Positions 1-7,491 of a DNA stretch of 32,603 nucleotides are shown piece after piece. The notes under the pieces are model-generated. The model did no database searches. It was not told where the DNA came from and was given only the letters and a program-made list of their open reading frames with translations. Each line of letters begins with the position of its first letter. Within the stretch, counting starts at the first letter, position 1. The stretch comes from Chitinophagaceae bacterium (GTDB taxonomy: Bacteria; Bacteroidota; Bacteroidia; Chitinophagales; Chitinophagaceae), in NCBI GenBank assembly GCA_020848815.1, contig JADLHL010000043.1, forward strand, positions 1 to 32,603. Reading direction: 5' to 3'. The position numbers and the translations under genes are program-made.

Positions 1-122
1 AGGTACACATCGGCACCCGGCACCACCTGACCTTCAAACATGGCCCGGCCAATTTTTACTTTTTCACCTTTGAATGTATAGCCGGCTTGTACGGCCTCAA
101 GAAATTGCGCAACGTTTGCCAT
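1..122 (-). CDS. Probable HerA-like (DUF853) ATPase, N-terminal fragment
   Basis: Only the first 40 codons are in the window; the gene runs off the left edge. The start is the ATG complementary to 120-122. The visible protein begins MANVAQFLEAVQAGYTFKGE and continues with a short beta-rich stretch (KVKIGRAMFEGQVVPGADVY). From memory, this resembles the N-terminus of DUF853 / HerA-C helicase-like ATPases, in which a 'GYTFKGE...lGaaMldGe' segment precedes the Walker A motif. The Walker motif itself would lie outside the window, so the assignment rests on this short similarity. The gene is divergent from the HIT gene, with about 130 bp between the starts. Confidence 0.5.
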   Translation of the reverse strand, partial: MANVAQFLEAVQAGYTFKGEKVKIGRAMFEGQVVPGADVY

Positions 123-250
123 AAAATGAAATGCTTTGGCGTAAAGATAGCAGAAATGCCTGCGCAGCAAAGGGGCACTGGCCAGCAAATTAGGCAAAGC
201 AGGTGCCGGTATTGGCTGTATTTTTGGGCGGAACATTTACAGCCATTACC

Positions 251-658
251 ATGAGTATTTTCAGCAAAATCATCGCCGGAGAAATTCCTTCTTTCAAGAT
301 TGCAGAGAACGATAAATTGTATGCTTTCCTCGATATTTTTCCAGCCACCGAAGGACATACATTGGTAGTGCCAAAGATTGAAGTCGACAAACTGTTTGAC
401 TTACCCGGTGATTACCTGGATGGCTACCTGAGTTTTTGTAAACCCATTGCGCAAGCTATACAACAAGTAACGGGTTGCAACCGGGTCAACATCATTACCA
501 TTGGTTTTGAAGTGCCGCATGCACACATTCATTTGGTACCCATGAATGGCATGCAAGATGCTGATATTCTTACTAAAAAGATTAAGCCTACGATGGAAGA
601 ACTGAAGGCGACGCAGGAAAAAATAGTTGCGTTGATACCCACCTACATCTCTATCTGA
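251..658 (+). CDS. HIT family hydrolase (histidine triad protein)
   Basis: A 135-residue protein of the histidine-triad superfamily, small cytosolic nucleotide hydrolases or transferases acting on substrates such as AMP-lysine, Ap4A or other nucleoside phosphoramidates. The N-terminus MSIFSKIIAGEIPSFKIAEN and the segment AFLDIFPATEGHTLVVPK are typical of the HINT/HIT branch. The signature HAHIHLVP is at residues 90-97, with the nucleophilic His at 92. The ATG at 251 is chosen because it gives the family's usual length and N-terminus; the reading frame stays open 48 bp further upstream, but those residues do not look like HIT sequence. The gene is monocistronic in appearance, followed by a palindrome at 670-683. 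The exact substrate cannot be told from sequence. Confidence 0.93.
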   Translation: MSIFSKIIAGEIPSFKIAENDKLYAFLDIFPATEGHTLVVPKIEVDKLFDLPGDYLDGYLSFCKPIAQAIQQVTGCNRVNIITIGFEVPHAHIHLVPMNGMQDADILTKKIKPTMEELKATQEKIVALIPTYISI

Positions 659-669
659 CGACTGACAGG

Positions 670-683
670 CTCCCTAAAGGGAG
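670..683. repeat. GC-rich palindrome CTCCCT-AA-AGGGAG (left of the TA pair)
   Basis: A six-base-pair perfect inverted repeat with a two-base spacer, 12 bp after the HIT stop codon. It uses the same CTCCCT/AGGGAG arms as the element at 1353-1381 on the other side of the toxin-antitoxin genes. No T-run follows, so it is not a clear intrinsic terminator. It resembles the short repetitive palindromes scattered through many Bacteroidota genomes. Confidence 0.6.
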
Positions 684-728
684 GCTCAGCTGCAGTGTGA
701 ACTCAATAAAGTTTTTTACATTCGTTTC

Positions 729-968
729 ATGAGTTGGAGAGACCATATCGTTTCTGATAAAGATGTGTTGCTCGGAAAGCCTACCATAAAAGGAACAAGG
801 CTATCGGTGGAACATATTATTGGTCTGCTGGCTCAGGGTTGGTCAGAACAGCAAATTCTAGAAAGCTATCCAAGGCTTACGAAAGAGTCTATCAAAGCTG
901 TTTTTGCTTACATACAGGATTGTATACAAGACGGTCTGTTATTTCCACCTATTAAGCAGTCGGCATAA
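729..968 (+). CDS. DUF433 family antitoxin
   Basis: A 79-residue protein of the DUF433 family, which has a predicted winged-helix-like DNA-binding fold and is usually the antitoxin partner of a PIN-like toxin. Diagnostic features are the N-terminal 'D.dvl.GKPtIkGTRlsVe.I..ll..G' stretch (residues 10-38; here GKPTIKGTRLSVEHIIGLLA) and the following 'S...il..yP.lt.e.I.a...Y' segment (residues 39-62; here QQILESYPRLTKESIKAVFAY). The stop codon is 2 bp before the ATG of the DUF5615 gene, so the two are very probably translated together. The antitoxin would be expected to neutralise the downstream protein and autoregulate the promoter in the 45 bp before it. The TA role is known for the family and inferred here. 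Confidence 0.88.
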   Translation: MSWRDHIVSDKDVLLGKPTIKGTRLSVEHIIGLLAQGWSEQQILESYPRLTKESIKAVFAYIQDCIQDGLLFPPIKQSA

Positions 969-970
969 AC

Positions 971-1327
971 ATGAAGTTGTTAGCCAACGAGAACTTTCCT
1001 TATCCCAGCATTTACTATTTGCGCAGTAAGGGTTTCGATGTGCTGTCTATCGGAATGGACAATCCAAGCATTAAGGATGCTGAGATTATGACAATTGCGA
1101 TTGAAGAAAACCGAACAATACTAACATTCGACAGAGATTACGGGGAGCTCATTTTTAAACTCAATTACAAGCCCCCGATGGGTGTTGTGTATTTGCGGTT
1201 AAACAAATTTTCACCAATAGATCCGGGCATCATTATAGAATCCTTATTGAATTCTGGATTTGATGTTTCCAATGCATTAACGGTTATTGATGAGCAGGGA
1301 ATAAGACAAAGAAAATACTCGCTGTAA
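971..1327 (+). CDS. DUF5615 family PIN-like toxin
   Basis: A 118-residue protein of the DUF5615 (Mut7-C/PIN-like) family, predicted metal-dependent ribonucleases acting as toxins. The N-terminal MKLLANENFPYPSIYYLRSKGFDV matches the family pattern 'kfL.DEnlp..l...Lr..GhdV', with Asn rather than Asp at residue 6 (N6, E7). The central acidic motif TILTFDRDYGEL (residues about 50-61) and GVVYLRL are also present. The family's first acidic position therefore appears altered, which may or may not affect activity. The gene starts 2 bp after the DUF433 stop and ends 9 bp before the convergent ruvC stop. The pair fits a type II toxin-antitoxin cassette. Confidence 0.87.
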   Translation: MKLLANENFPYPSIYYLRSKGFDVLSIGMDNPSIKDAEIMTIAIEENRTILTFDRDYGELIFKLNYKPPMGVVYLRLNKFSPIDPGIIIESLLNSGFDVSNALTVIDEQGIRQRKYSL

Positions 1328-1336
1328 ACACAATTT

Positions 1337-1969
1337 CTATTTTCCCTTCTTCAACCCTCCCTTGAGGGAGCTGGAAGGGTTAGGTAATTTGCCAGCACTT
1401 ACCCGCTCCGGATTCTTCTTCAAAAAATCTTCCCAGCCTTTGCTTTTATTAGTCAGTCCGGCGAGTGGCGATTGCTGCTGATAATGATGGCACACCGCTA
1501 CAGCCAATGCATCGGACGCATCAAAACCTTTTGGCTTTTCGGTGAGTTGCAGCAGGCGTTGCAGCATGCCCCACACCTGTTCTTTTTCTGCATTGCCATT
1601 ACCGGTCACCACCATTTTTACTTTCTTGGGTGAGTACTCGGTTACGGCCAGGTTGTGCTGCATGGCACAGGCAATGGCCACACCTTGTGCACGGCCCAGC
1701 TTCAGCATACTCTGTACGTTTTTGCCAAAGAAGGGGGCTTCAATAGCAAAGTGCTGCGGCTGAAATTGCCGTATCACTTCGTCCATGGTTTTGTAAATGC
1801 GTTGCAGGCGTTCAAACACATCGTGCTCCCAACTCATGTTGAGAGTGCCCATGTGCAGCATTTCAATTTTTTGGCCGGTGCAGCGTATCACGGAGTAGCC
1901 CATCACCACGGTGCCGGGGTCTACGCCCAATATAACGGTAGATGAAGGGATGATTTTTTGCGTAGCCAT
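1337..1969 (-). CDS. ruvC: Crossover junction endodeoxyribonuclease RuvC
   Basis: Holliday-junction resolvase; it nicks four-way junctions bound by RuvAB during recombinational repair. The acidic active site is visible: D17 in GVDPGT, E77 in FAIEAPF, and D150 and D153 in GFDASDALAVAVCHH. The K84-G97 region (NVQSMLKLGRAQGV) also matches. At 210 residues it is longer than E. coli RuvC (173). The surplus is C-terminal: the last 15 or so residues (PNPSSSLKGGLKKGK) are encoded by a palindromic repeat at 1353-1381 and look like read-through into inserted sequence. The start at 1969 is the first ATG giving the conserved beta strand. It is divergent from the flippase-like gene at 1989 and convergent with the toxin gene. 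Confidence 0.96.
   Translation of the reverse strand: MATQKIIPSSTVILGVDPGTVVMGYSVIRCTGQKIEMLHMGTLNMSWEHDVFERLQRIYKTMDEVIRQFQPQHFAIEAPFFGKNVQSMLKLGRAQGVAIACAMQHNLAVTEYSPKKVKMVVTGNGNAEKEQVWGMLQRLLQLTEKPKGFDASDALAVAVCHHYQQQSPLAGLTNKSKGWEDFLKKNPERVSAGKLPNPSSSLKGGLKKGK
1353..1381. repeat. GC-rich palindromic element inside the 3' end of ruvC
   Basis: The core is CTCCCT-TG-AGGGAG (1357-1370). Outer arms AACCCT (1353-1358) and AGGGTT (1376-1381) can also pair. On the minus strand the layout is pyrimidine block, pyrimidine block, 2-nt loop, purine block, the same layout as the element in leuS at 11977-11998. It encodes about the last 15 residues of RuvC. It is related to the palindrome at 670-683 on the other side of the toxin-antitoxin genes. 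Confidence 0.65.
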
Positions 1970-1988
1970 ACAAAAGAGAAGTGGTGAA

Positions 1989-3071
1989 ATGCCGTTGTGC
2001 CAGCTGCTGTTTTTGTATCAACGGTCAATCGAAAGTAAACAGTATTTTGCAGGCACAAAAAAGCGGCATCCTTTGCAATCGGTTTCTCATCTCAAAAAAT
2101 GGCTCAATTACGTTGCAGGTCCGCTGTTGTTTCTCGCCATTGCATTTTCTATTTACAAACAGTTGTCATCGCAGCAAGATATGGCGAAGCATTGGCAGCA
2201 ACTTGTACAGAACATTCGAGAGCATGGCACGGTTCCACTCATCTGTATTGTGTTGCTCATGCTGCTCAACTGGAGCATTGAAGCACTCAAGTGGCAGCAA
2301 CTGGTCAATCACCTGATGCCCATCGGTTGGTGGAAAGCCTTGCTGGGCGTGTTGGCCGGCGTTTCATTTACCATGCTTACGCCCAACCGCATGGGCGAAT
2401 TTTTGGGTCGGGTGTTGTACCTGCCCGATGGCAGCCGCATGAAAGCCGCTACTCTTACCGCCATGAGCAGCATGAGCCAACTCATCATTACCATGACGGC
2501 AGGTATAATGGGCATTCTGTACTGGTACAGCAGTAATGTGCTACCTGCAGATGGCGAACAACTGCTGATGCGGATATTGCTCTTTGGTACCCTGCTGGCT
2601 TGCATAGCGGTACTGTTGTTGTACTTCAATGCGGGCTGGATGGTGCGTTGGATGGAGAAGTGGCCAGCGGCGATGAAGTATGCACCCATTGTGCATGCCG
2701 TAGGAGAAATCAATCGTTTTGAGCTATTGAAAATACTGGGACTGGCGGCATTGCGCTACATCGTTTTTTTAATACAATACGTACTGGTATTTATGGCGCT
2801 GCAATTACCCATTTACTGGATGGATACCATTGCAGCCACCGCCATTTTATTTCTGATTTTGGCTGTAGTGCCTAGTATATCACTTGCAGAGCTGGGCATT
2901 CGGGGCAAAGTAAGCCTGCTGGTGTTTGGCTGGTATTGCCAGCAAGCCGTCGGCATTTTACTGGCGGCAGCCGTTATTTGGTTTATTAACATTATTTTAC
3001 CCGCATTGGCGGGAAGTTTGATTTTGCTGGGCGTTAAACTGTTTGGTAAACACACATTCGAAAAGGCATGA
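1989..3071 (+). CDS. Flippase-like membrane protein (lysylphosphatidylglycerol synthase TM / UPF0104 family)
   Basis: An integral membrane protein of about 360 residues with seven to eight hydrophobic helices, in the UPF0104 / LPG_synthase_TM (AglD-like) family. The family includes the membrane half of MprF; stand-alone members have no firmly known substrate and are thought to move lipids or polyprenyl-linked molecules. The conserved segment SFTMLTPNRMGEFLGRVLYL corresponds to the family's 'p.r.GE..r...l' motif, and VPSISLAELGIRGKV to the later 'P...G.lG..e' motif. The start is uncertain: ATG 1989 lies 19 bp from the divergent ruvC start, but a TTG further in would also precede the first helix. 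Its stop overlaps the next ATG by 4 bp (ATGA), so translation is coupled. Confidence 0.8.
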   Translation: MPLCQLLFLYQRSIESKQYFAGTKKRHPLQSVSHLKKWLNYVAGPLLFLAIAFSIYKQLSSQQDMAKHWQQLVQNIREHGTVPLICIVLLMLLNWSIEALKWQQLVNHLMPIGWWKALLGVLAGVSFTMLTPNRMGEFLGRVLYLPDGSRMKAATLTAMSSMSQLIITMTAGIMGILYWYSSNVLPADGEQLLMRILLFGTLLACIAVLLLYFNAGWMVRWMEKWPAAMKYAPIVHAVGEINRFELLKILGLAALRYIVFLIQYVLVFMALQLPIYWMDTIAATAILFLILAVVPSISLAELGIRGKVSLLVFGWYCQQAVGILLAAAVIWFINIILPALAGSLILLGVKLFGKHTFEKA

Positions 3072-3859
3072 AGAAATTGTTGATAGCAGGGATATTGTTG
3101 CTGGCTTTTGCACCCAAAGCCAGTACAGAAGGGGCTTGCAATACCAAGAACAAGGCCTTTAAGCATGGCGAAAAAGTTATTTTTCATGTGTACTACACCG
3201 TAGCCGGGTTGTGGGTACATGCGGGCAATGTATCATTTACTGCTACACTCAGTATGCTCAACAATAAGCCTGCTTATCATGTTGTGGCCGATGGCAGTAC
3301 CCTCAGCAGCTACGACTGGATATACCGGGTACGCGACCGCTATGAAACCTACATAGATACAGCTACGCTATTGCCGCAAAAATTCATTCGCAATGTGGAT
3401 GAAGGCGGCTATAAAATTTATGAAAACGTAACCTTTTACCACGATAAAAAAACGGCCGTTACTAACCAAGGTGTATTTACGATACCCTCATGTGCACAAG
3501 ATGTGCTCAGCGAAGTATACCTGGCCCGCAACATGGATTTTAATAAGCTCAAGCCCGGCGAAATGTTGCCCTTCGATTTGTTTTTAGACAACAAAGTGTA
3601 CAACATGTATGTACGCTACCTCGGTAAGGAAACGATTAAAACCCGCTACGGAAAATTTCGTTGTATTAAGTTTAAGCCACTGCTGCTGAAGGGAAGCATT
3701 TTTGAAGGCGGTGAAAAAATGACCGTATGGGTAACCGATGATGGTAACCGCCTGCCGGTACGCATTGAATCACCCATTACCGTAGGCAGCATTAAGGTAG
3801 ACATGATGAGCTACTACAACCTGCGCTACCCGTTGACATCGTTAATAGATATCCGTTAG
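3068..3859 (+). CDS. DUF3108 domain-containing secreted protein
   Basis: A 263-residue protein with a signal peptide (MKKLLIAGILLLAFAPKAS), so probably periplasmic or outer-membrane associated. The remainder matches the DUF3108 pattern: an opening 'F..GE.v.f.v.Y......aG' strand (KHGEKVIFHVYYTVAGLWVHAG), the Y-x-R-D-x-Y segment (WIYRVRDRYETYID), and the C-terminal 'v.vW.T.D..r.Pv.i......G.i...m' block (MTVWVTDDGNRLPVRIESPI). The function of the family is unknown. It overlaps the flippase-like gene by 4 bp and so forms an operon with it, suggesting a shared envelope role. It ends 5 bp from the convergent hydrolase gene, with no hairpin between them. Confidence 0.88.
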   Translation: MKKLLIAGILLLAFAPKASTEGACNTKNKAFKHGEKVIFHVYYTVAGLWVHAGNVSFTATLSMLNNKPAYHVVADGSTLSSYDWIYRVRDRYETYIDTATLLPQKFIRNVDEGGYKIYENVTFYHDKKTAVTNQGVFTIPSCAQDVLSEVYLARNMDFNKLKPGEMLPFDLFLDNKVYNMYVRYLGKETIKTRYGKFRCIKFKPLLLKGSIFEGGEKMTVWVTDDGNRLPVRIESPITVGSIKVDMMSYYNLRYPLTSLIDIR

Positions 3860-3864
3860 TTTTT

Positions 3865-4725
3865 TTAAGCGCTGAGCATTTCCTGAAGTGTACCCGTTTT
3901 ATCGGCACGGATGCCTTTTTCTGTACGTACCAATGTGCAGCATTCTACGCTGGGGTCGTGTTCAAAATAGAGGATGTAATTGTTGTCCACGGCTTCTTCC
4001 AGAAAACGTTTTTTCTCTTGCAGGGTAATGAGCGGAAACATATCGTACGCCATTACATACGGCAGTGGTATGTGTGCAGGTGATGGCAGCAGGTCGGCCA
4101 TGTATACTACTGTTTTATCACCAATCTTTATTTGCGGCAGCATCATGGCATCGGTGTGGCCAAAAGCAAAGCGAATGCTGATGCCGGGCACATCATCAAA
4201 AGGTACGGTATCTTCTTCTGCCACAGGTACAAAACGCAGTTTGCCGCTGGCTTCTAGGGGCAAAATATTTTCTTTCAGAAAAGAAGCCTTCTCCCGGTCG
4301 TTGGGTTGCGTGGCCCAGCGCCAGTGGCTTTCGTTGCTCCACAGCGTAGCATTGGGAAAAGCTGTTTGCAGCGCATCACCATTTCTTACAATGGTACCAC
4401 CGCAATGATCGAAATGCAGGTGGGTATGGAAAACGTCTGTAATGTCGGATGCGTTATAGCCCAACTGCTGCAAACTATTGTGCAGGGTATCGTGGCCATT
4501 GAGGTAATAATGCCCGAAAAATTTCGCATCCTGTTTGTCGCCAATGCCTGTATCAACGAGTATGCGTCGGTCGCCGGTATCTATCAGCAGGCAACGCATA
4601 GCCCAGTTGCACAGGTTATTGTCATCGGGCGGGTTGAGTTTTTGCCACATTACTTTGGGCACTACGCCAAACATGGCGCCGCCATCAAGCTTAAAATAAC
4701 CGGTGTTGATGCTATGCAGTTTCAT
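3865..4725 (-). CDS. Metallo-beta-lactamase fold hydrolase
   Basis: A 286-residue MBL-fold metallohydrolase. The zinc-binding motif HTHLHFDH is at about residues 100-107 (H102, H104, D106, H107); further ligand candidates are H190 (FGHTD), D211 (YMADLL) and H256 (FEHDP). The overall arrangement, with LLIDTGDRRILVDTGIGDK before the motif, resembles quorum-quenching lactonase-like and related cytosolic MBL proteins, but the substrate cannot be assigned. The ATG at 4725 is preferred: it gives the conserved MKLHSINTGYFKLDGG start, whereas the upstream in-frame ATG at 4779 adds an unrelated Cys-rich peptide. The start lies 14 bp inside the end of the transporter gene, so the two genes are probably co-transcribed and coupled. 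Confidence 0.9.
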   Translation of the reverse strand: MKLHSINTGYFKLDGGAMFGVVPKVMWQKLNPPDDNNLCNWAMRCLLIDTGDRRILVDTGIGDKQDAKFFGHYYLNGHDTLHNSLQQLGYNASDITDVFHTHLHFDHCGGTIVRNGDALQTAFPNATLWSNESHWRWATQPNDREKASFLKENILPLEASGKLRFVPVAEEDTVPFDDVPGISIRFAFGHTDAMMLPQIKIGDKTVVYMADLLPSPAHIPLPYVMAYDMFPLITLQEKKRFLEEAVDNNYILYFEHDPSVECCTLVRTEKGIRADKTGTLQEMLSA

Positions 4726-6028
4726 GAGCTGGAGTTTGCTTTTTTGCAGCTGCAGTGTACCAAAGCAGCAACAATCCAATAATGAAAAAGGCCATTAATG
4801 CCAATACAGAATTGCGCTGCGAACCACCCGCTAATTCTGTAATAAAGCCAAAGCTAAACATGCCAATCACAATGGCAATTTTTTCTGTTACATCAAAGAA
4901 GCTAAAGAAGGAAGTGGTGTCTTTGGTTTCGGGCATGAGCTTGGCGTAGGTGCTGCGGCTGAGCGATTGAATGCCGCCCATTACAAAACCTACCACAGCG
5001 GCCAGCATATAAAATTCGTTGATGCCACCTTTAGGAATCATGTAGCCGGCAATACAGCAGCTAATCCATACTACTACGGCTACCATGAGTGTTTGAATAT
5101 TCCCAATTTTAGCCGATAATTTTGACATGAGCAATGCTCCAGGTATGGCCACTAACTGAATCAGTAAAATGGCAATGATTAAATTATCGGTAGGAATAGC
5201 CAGTTCGCTTTTTCCGTAAAGCGTAGCCGCCAGCATAACGGTTTGAACGCCCATGTTGTAAAAGAAGAACGCCAGCAAAAATCGCTTCAGCACTTTCATG
5301 GCGGCCAGCTGATGCCACACTTTGCGGAGCTCAATAAAACCATTGGCAAACACATTGTGGTTGGGGCGGTTGGCACTGGGTGTACCCTTGGGTAAAATGG
5401 TTAATGGAATTTGCGAAAAGGCCAGCCACCAAATACCTACCAGCAAAAAGGATATTTGTAATGATTGCCCGGCAGTGCTCAAGCCAAACCATTCTTTTTT
5501 AAACAGCAATACAAAGCAAATAATTTGCAGCAACACACTGCCGATATAGCCCATGGAAAAACCTTTGGCGCTAATGCGGTCGCGGTCTTTTTCGGCCGCT
5601 ATTTCGGGCAGGTATGAGTTGTAAAATACCAGGCTGCTCCAGTAGCCAATGCAGGCCACTATTACCAGGGCAATGCCAAAGCCCACATGATCGCCATCAA
5701 AAAAATACAAGCCACTGCAGGCAATGCTGCCAATGGTGCTAAAAAAGCGGAGGAACGATTTTTTGTTGCCCTTGTAATCGGCGATGGACGATAGAATGGG
5801 CGACAGCAGCGCTACAATCAGAAAGGCGAAACCGAGAGCATAGTTGTACAAAGCAGTATTCACAAAGGTTCTGCCCAACAGTTGTACTTCATTACTGCCA
5901 TCGGCCCCCTTGGTTACCTCCTCGTAATAGGCCGGAAACATGGTAGACGTAATAGCCAGGTTGTATACGCTGTTGGCCCAATCGTACATGGCCCAGGCGT
6001 TCACTACTTTTTTGGGAGCTGTTTGCAT
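4712..6028 (-). CDS. MFS transporter, UMF1 / Atg22-like family
   Basis: A 438-residue inner-membrane protein with about twelve hydrophobic helices. The N-terminus (VVNAWAMYDWANSVYNLAI) carries the AWAxYDWANSaY motif of the UMF1 family, related to yeast vacuolar effluxer Atg22. Other family-like features are SPILSSIADYKGNKKSFL after helix 2 and GGIQSLSRSTYAKLMPE before helix 10. The transported substrate of bacterial UMF1 proteins is not established; amino-acid or small-metabolite efflux is the usual guess. It is upstream of and overlaps the MBL-fold hydrolase gene by 14 bp. It begins 245 bp from the divergent plug-protein gene, a region that must hold promoters for both. Confidence 0.9.
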   Translation of the reverse strand: MQTAPKKVVNAWAMYDWANSVYNLAITSTMFPAYYEEVTKGADGSNEVQLLGRTFVNTALYNYALGFAFLIVALLSPILSSIADYKGNKKSFLRFFSTIGSIACSGLYFFDGDHVGFGIALVIVACIGYWSSLVFYNSYLPEIAAEKDRDRISAKGFSMGYIGSVLLQIICFVLLFKKEWFGLSTAGQSLQISFLLVGIWWLAFSQIPLTILPKGTPSANRPNHNVFANGFIELRKVWHQLAAMKVLKRFLLAFFFYNMGVQTVMLAATLYGKSELAIPTDNLIIAILLIQLVAIPGALLMSKLSAKIGNIQTLMVAVVVWISCCIAGYMIPKGGINEFYMLAAVVGFVMGGIQSLSRSTYAKLMPETKDTTSFFSFFDVTEKIAIVIGMFSFGFITELAGGSQRNSVLALMAFFIIGLLLLWYTAAAKKQTPAHETA

Positions 6029-6273
6029 GCGGTGGCTGGTTTAGCAGCGGAAAAAATAGGACTTTTTTTGAATGGAAGAATAAATGGTTGTGAAGGCTAC
6101 AGCCATAAGTGCATATTGAATTTTTCGAGCACATGAACAACAGCTAAAATAGTTTGCAGTAGCAGTGATTTGCTCCGGATTACATGGGCTATCTGCATAA
6201 TGCGGACAAGGTTTTGCATTACTTTTACGCCTATACTATTGAAAGTAGTATTCCATTTTAAGCTGCGATACTT
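6029..6273. promoter_or_regulatory. Divergent intergenic region with a small dyad
   Basis: A 245-bp AT-rich gap between the divergent transporter (-) and plug-protein (+) genes. No tRNA, small RNA or further open frame was recognised. A perfect 6-bp dyad (ATACTA, 7-nt spacer, TAGTAT, 6233-6251) lies 23 bp before the plug-protein ATG and could be an operator. No convincing full -33/-7 Bacteroidota promoter pair was found. Confidence 0.3.
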
Positions 6274-7395
6274 ATGCGTTTCATCCTGACTTTATTGAGT
6301 GTATTTTATTTTTCCGTTTCCTTCACACAGCCTTCCATCTCCATACAGGTCAATACGACCGAGTTGAAGCAAGGCGATACATTACTGCTGAATGCACAAG
6401 TACACAACTACAAAAGCCGTTATGGTACACTGCACCTGTATATCGAAAACAGTACCCACAACCTGCAATGGAAGTTTCGGTATCCGCTGGAAAATGGTCA
6501 GGCATCTGCCATGCTCATGATACCTGATAGTTTTCCCTCGGGGGTATATGCCATTCATGCGGCACTCCGCAGAGAGCTGGTACACATTATGGGAATGGTA
6601 AAAGATAAAAAGCCACCCACCGAAATCAACTACATGGCCGTGGCCGCCAATACCGAAGTGGCTGCTGCTACCATAAAAGTGGAGCCCGACGGAAGTTTTC
6701 AAATTCCCAATCTGGTGTTCGATGAAAAAGCAACGTTTATTTTTTCGCCCAGCAAAAAATATAAAGACAATTGGCTGGACGTATCGTTGGAAACGCCTGT
6801 AGACAGCAGCTTTTATCACCTGGCCGATACCAGTTTTTTTGTTACGGTAAACAGCAAATTGTTGCCGGCAGATACAGCTGGCTATCGTTTTTCACCCGAT
6901 TCATTTGCTTATAAAAACACCACCCTGCAAAATGTAACGGTTACTGCCAAAGCCAAGCCTGCGGCGCAGCAGTTGGTAGAAAAATATGCCGGTGGTTTCT
7001 TCGACCGCGAAGGCTATTTGTTTGATGGTATGAGCAGCACAGAAATTGCGAGTGCACAAACCATTTTCGATTTTTTAATTGGCCGGGTAGCGGGTTTGCA
7101 AATACACAACAGCCGGTTGGATGCTACTTTCGAAATTCATTGGCGGGGCTACGAGCCCGTGTATTTTGTAGATGGCATGGAAACCGATCAGCAAGGGGTG
7201 CTGAGTATATCGCCCAGCGAAGTAGCGGCTATAAAAGTCATTCGCCCACCGTTTTATGGGGTGAGCATGGGCAGTGCCGGTGGTGCCATCGCCATCTTTA
7301 CTAAGCAGGGCAGTGCCGGCGGCACCCGCTATGGCAACCAGTTTAGATTTGTGATTAACGGCTATACACCGCAAGTGTCAGTTTGGGCGTGGTAG
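6274..7395 (+). CDS. Stand-alone TonB-plug protein with N-terminal macroglobulin-like domain
   Basis: A 373-residue exported protein (signal peptide about residues 1-18). Residues about 22-110 look like an alpha-2-macroglobulin MG-type beta sandwich (VNTTELKQGDTLLLNAQVHN; SFPSGVYAIHAALRR). A linker strand LQNVTVTAKAK (218-227) precedes a SusC-type plug (about 255-347) with IFDFLIGRVAGLQI, PVYFVDGMETD, the 'isPsEVaaIkV' motif and GSAGGAIAIFTKQG. No beta-barrel follows: the protein ends with RFVINGYTPQVSVWAW. From memory, related Bacteroidota proteins continue past the 'GYtP' motif into a REFY..pY tail, so this one may be truncated or shifted at its last codons. Role unknown; it may plug or gate another outer-membrane channel, or be an adhesin-like surface protein. 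Confidence 0.7.
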   Translation: MRFILTLLSVFYFSVSFTQPSISIQVNTTELKQGDTLLLNAQVHNYKSRYGTLHLYIENSTHNLQWKFRYPLENGQASAMLMIPDSFPSGVYAIHAALRRELVHIMGMVKDKKPPTEINYMAVAANTEVAAATIKVEPDGSFQIPNLVFDEKATFIFSPSKKYKDNWLDVSLETPVDSSFYHLADTSFFVTVNSKLLPADTAGYRFSPDSFAYKNTTLQNVTVTAKAKPAAQQLVEKYAGGFFDREGYLFDGMSSTEIASAQTIFDFLIGRVAGLQIHNSRLDATFEIHWRGYEPVYFVDGMETDQQGVLSISPSEVAAIKVIRPPFYGVSMGSAGGAIAIFTKQGSAGGTRYGNQFRFVINGYTPQVSVWAW

Positions 7396-7491
7396 CAGCG
7401 GGTTGTTTTTTGCAAGGCATTAATTGACGACGGACCACAGACGACCGATGAAAGACCGCTAATACATCAGACATCGTATATCAGACATCAT
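7396..7491. repeat. Low-complexity spacer with short direct repeats
   Basis: The gap between the convergent plug-protein and uppP genes holds degenerate GACGA/GACCG-rich sequence (about 7425-7460) followed by two exact ATCAGACATC copies (7466-7475 and 7480-7489), 14 bp apart. No terminator hairpin is visible. Such low-complexity tails are common after genes in this group. Confidence 0.5.

Noticed and set aside
4726-4779. Longer N-terminus for the MBL-fold hydrolase starting at 4779.
   Set aside because: The added Cys-rich residues do not resemble the family and would lie entirely within the transporter gene; ATG 4725 gives the usual start.
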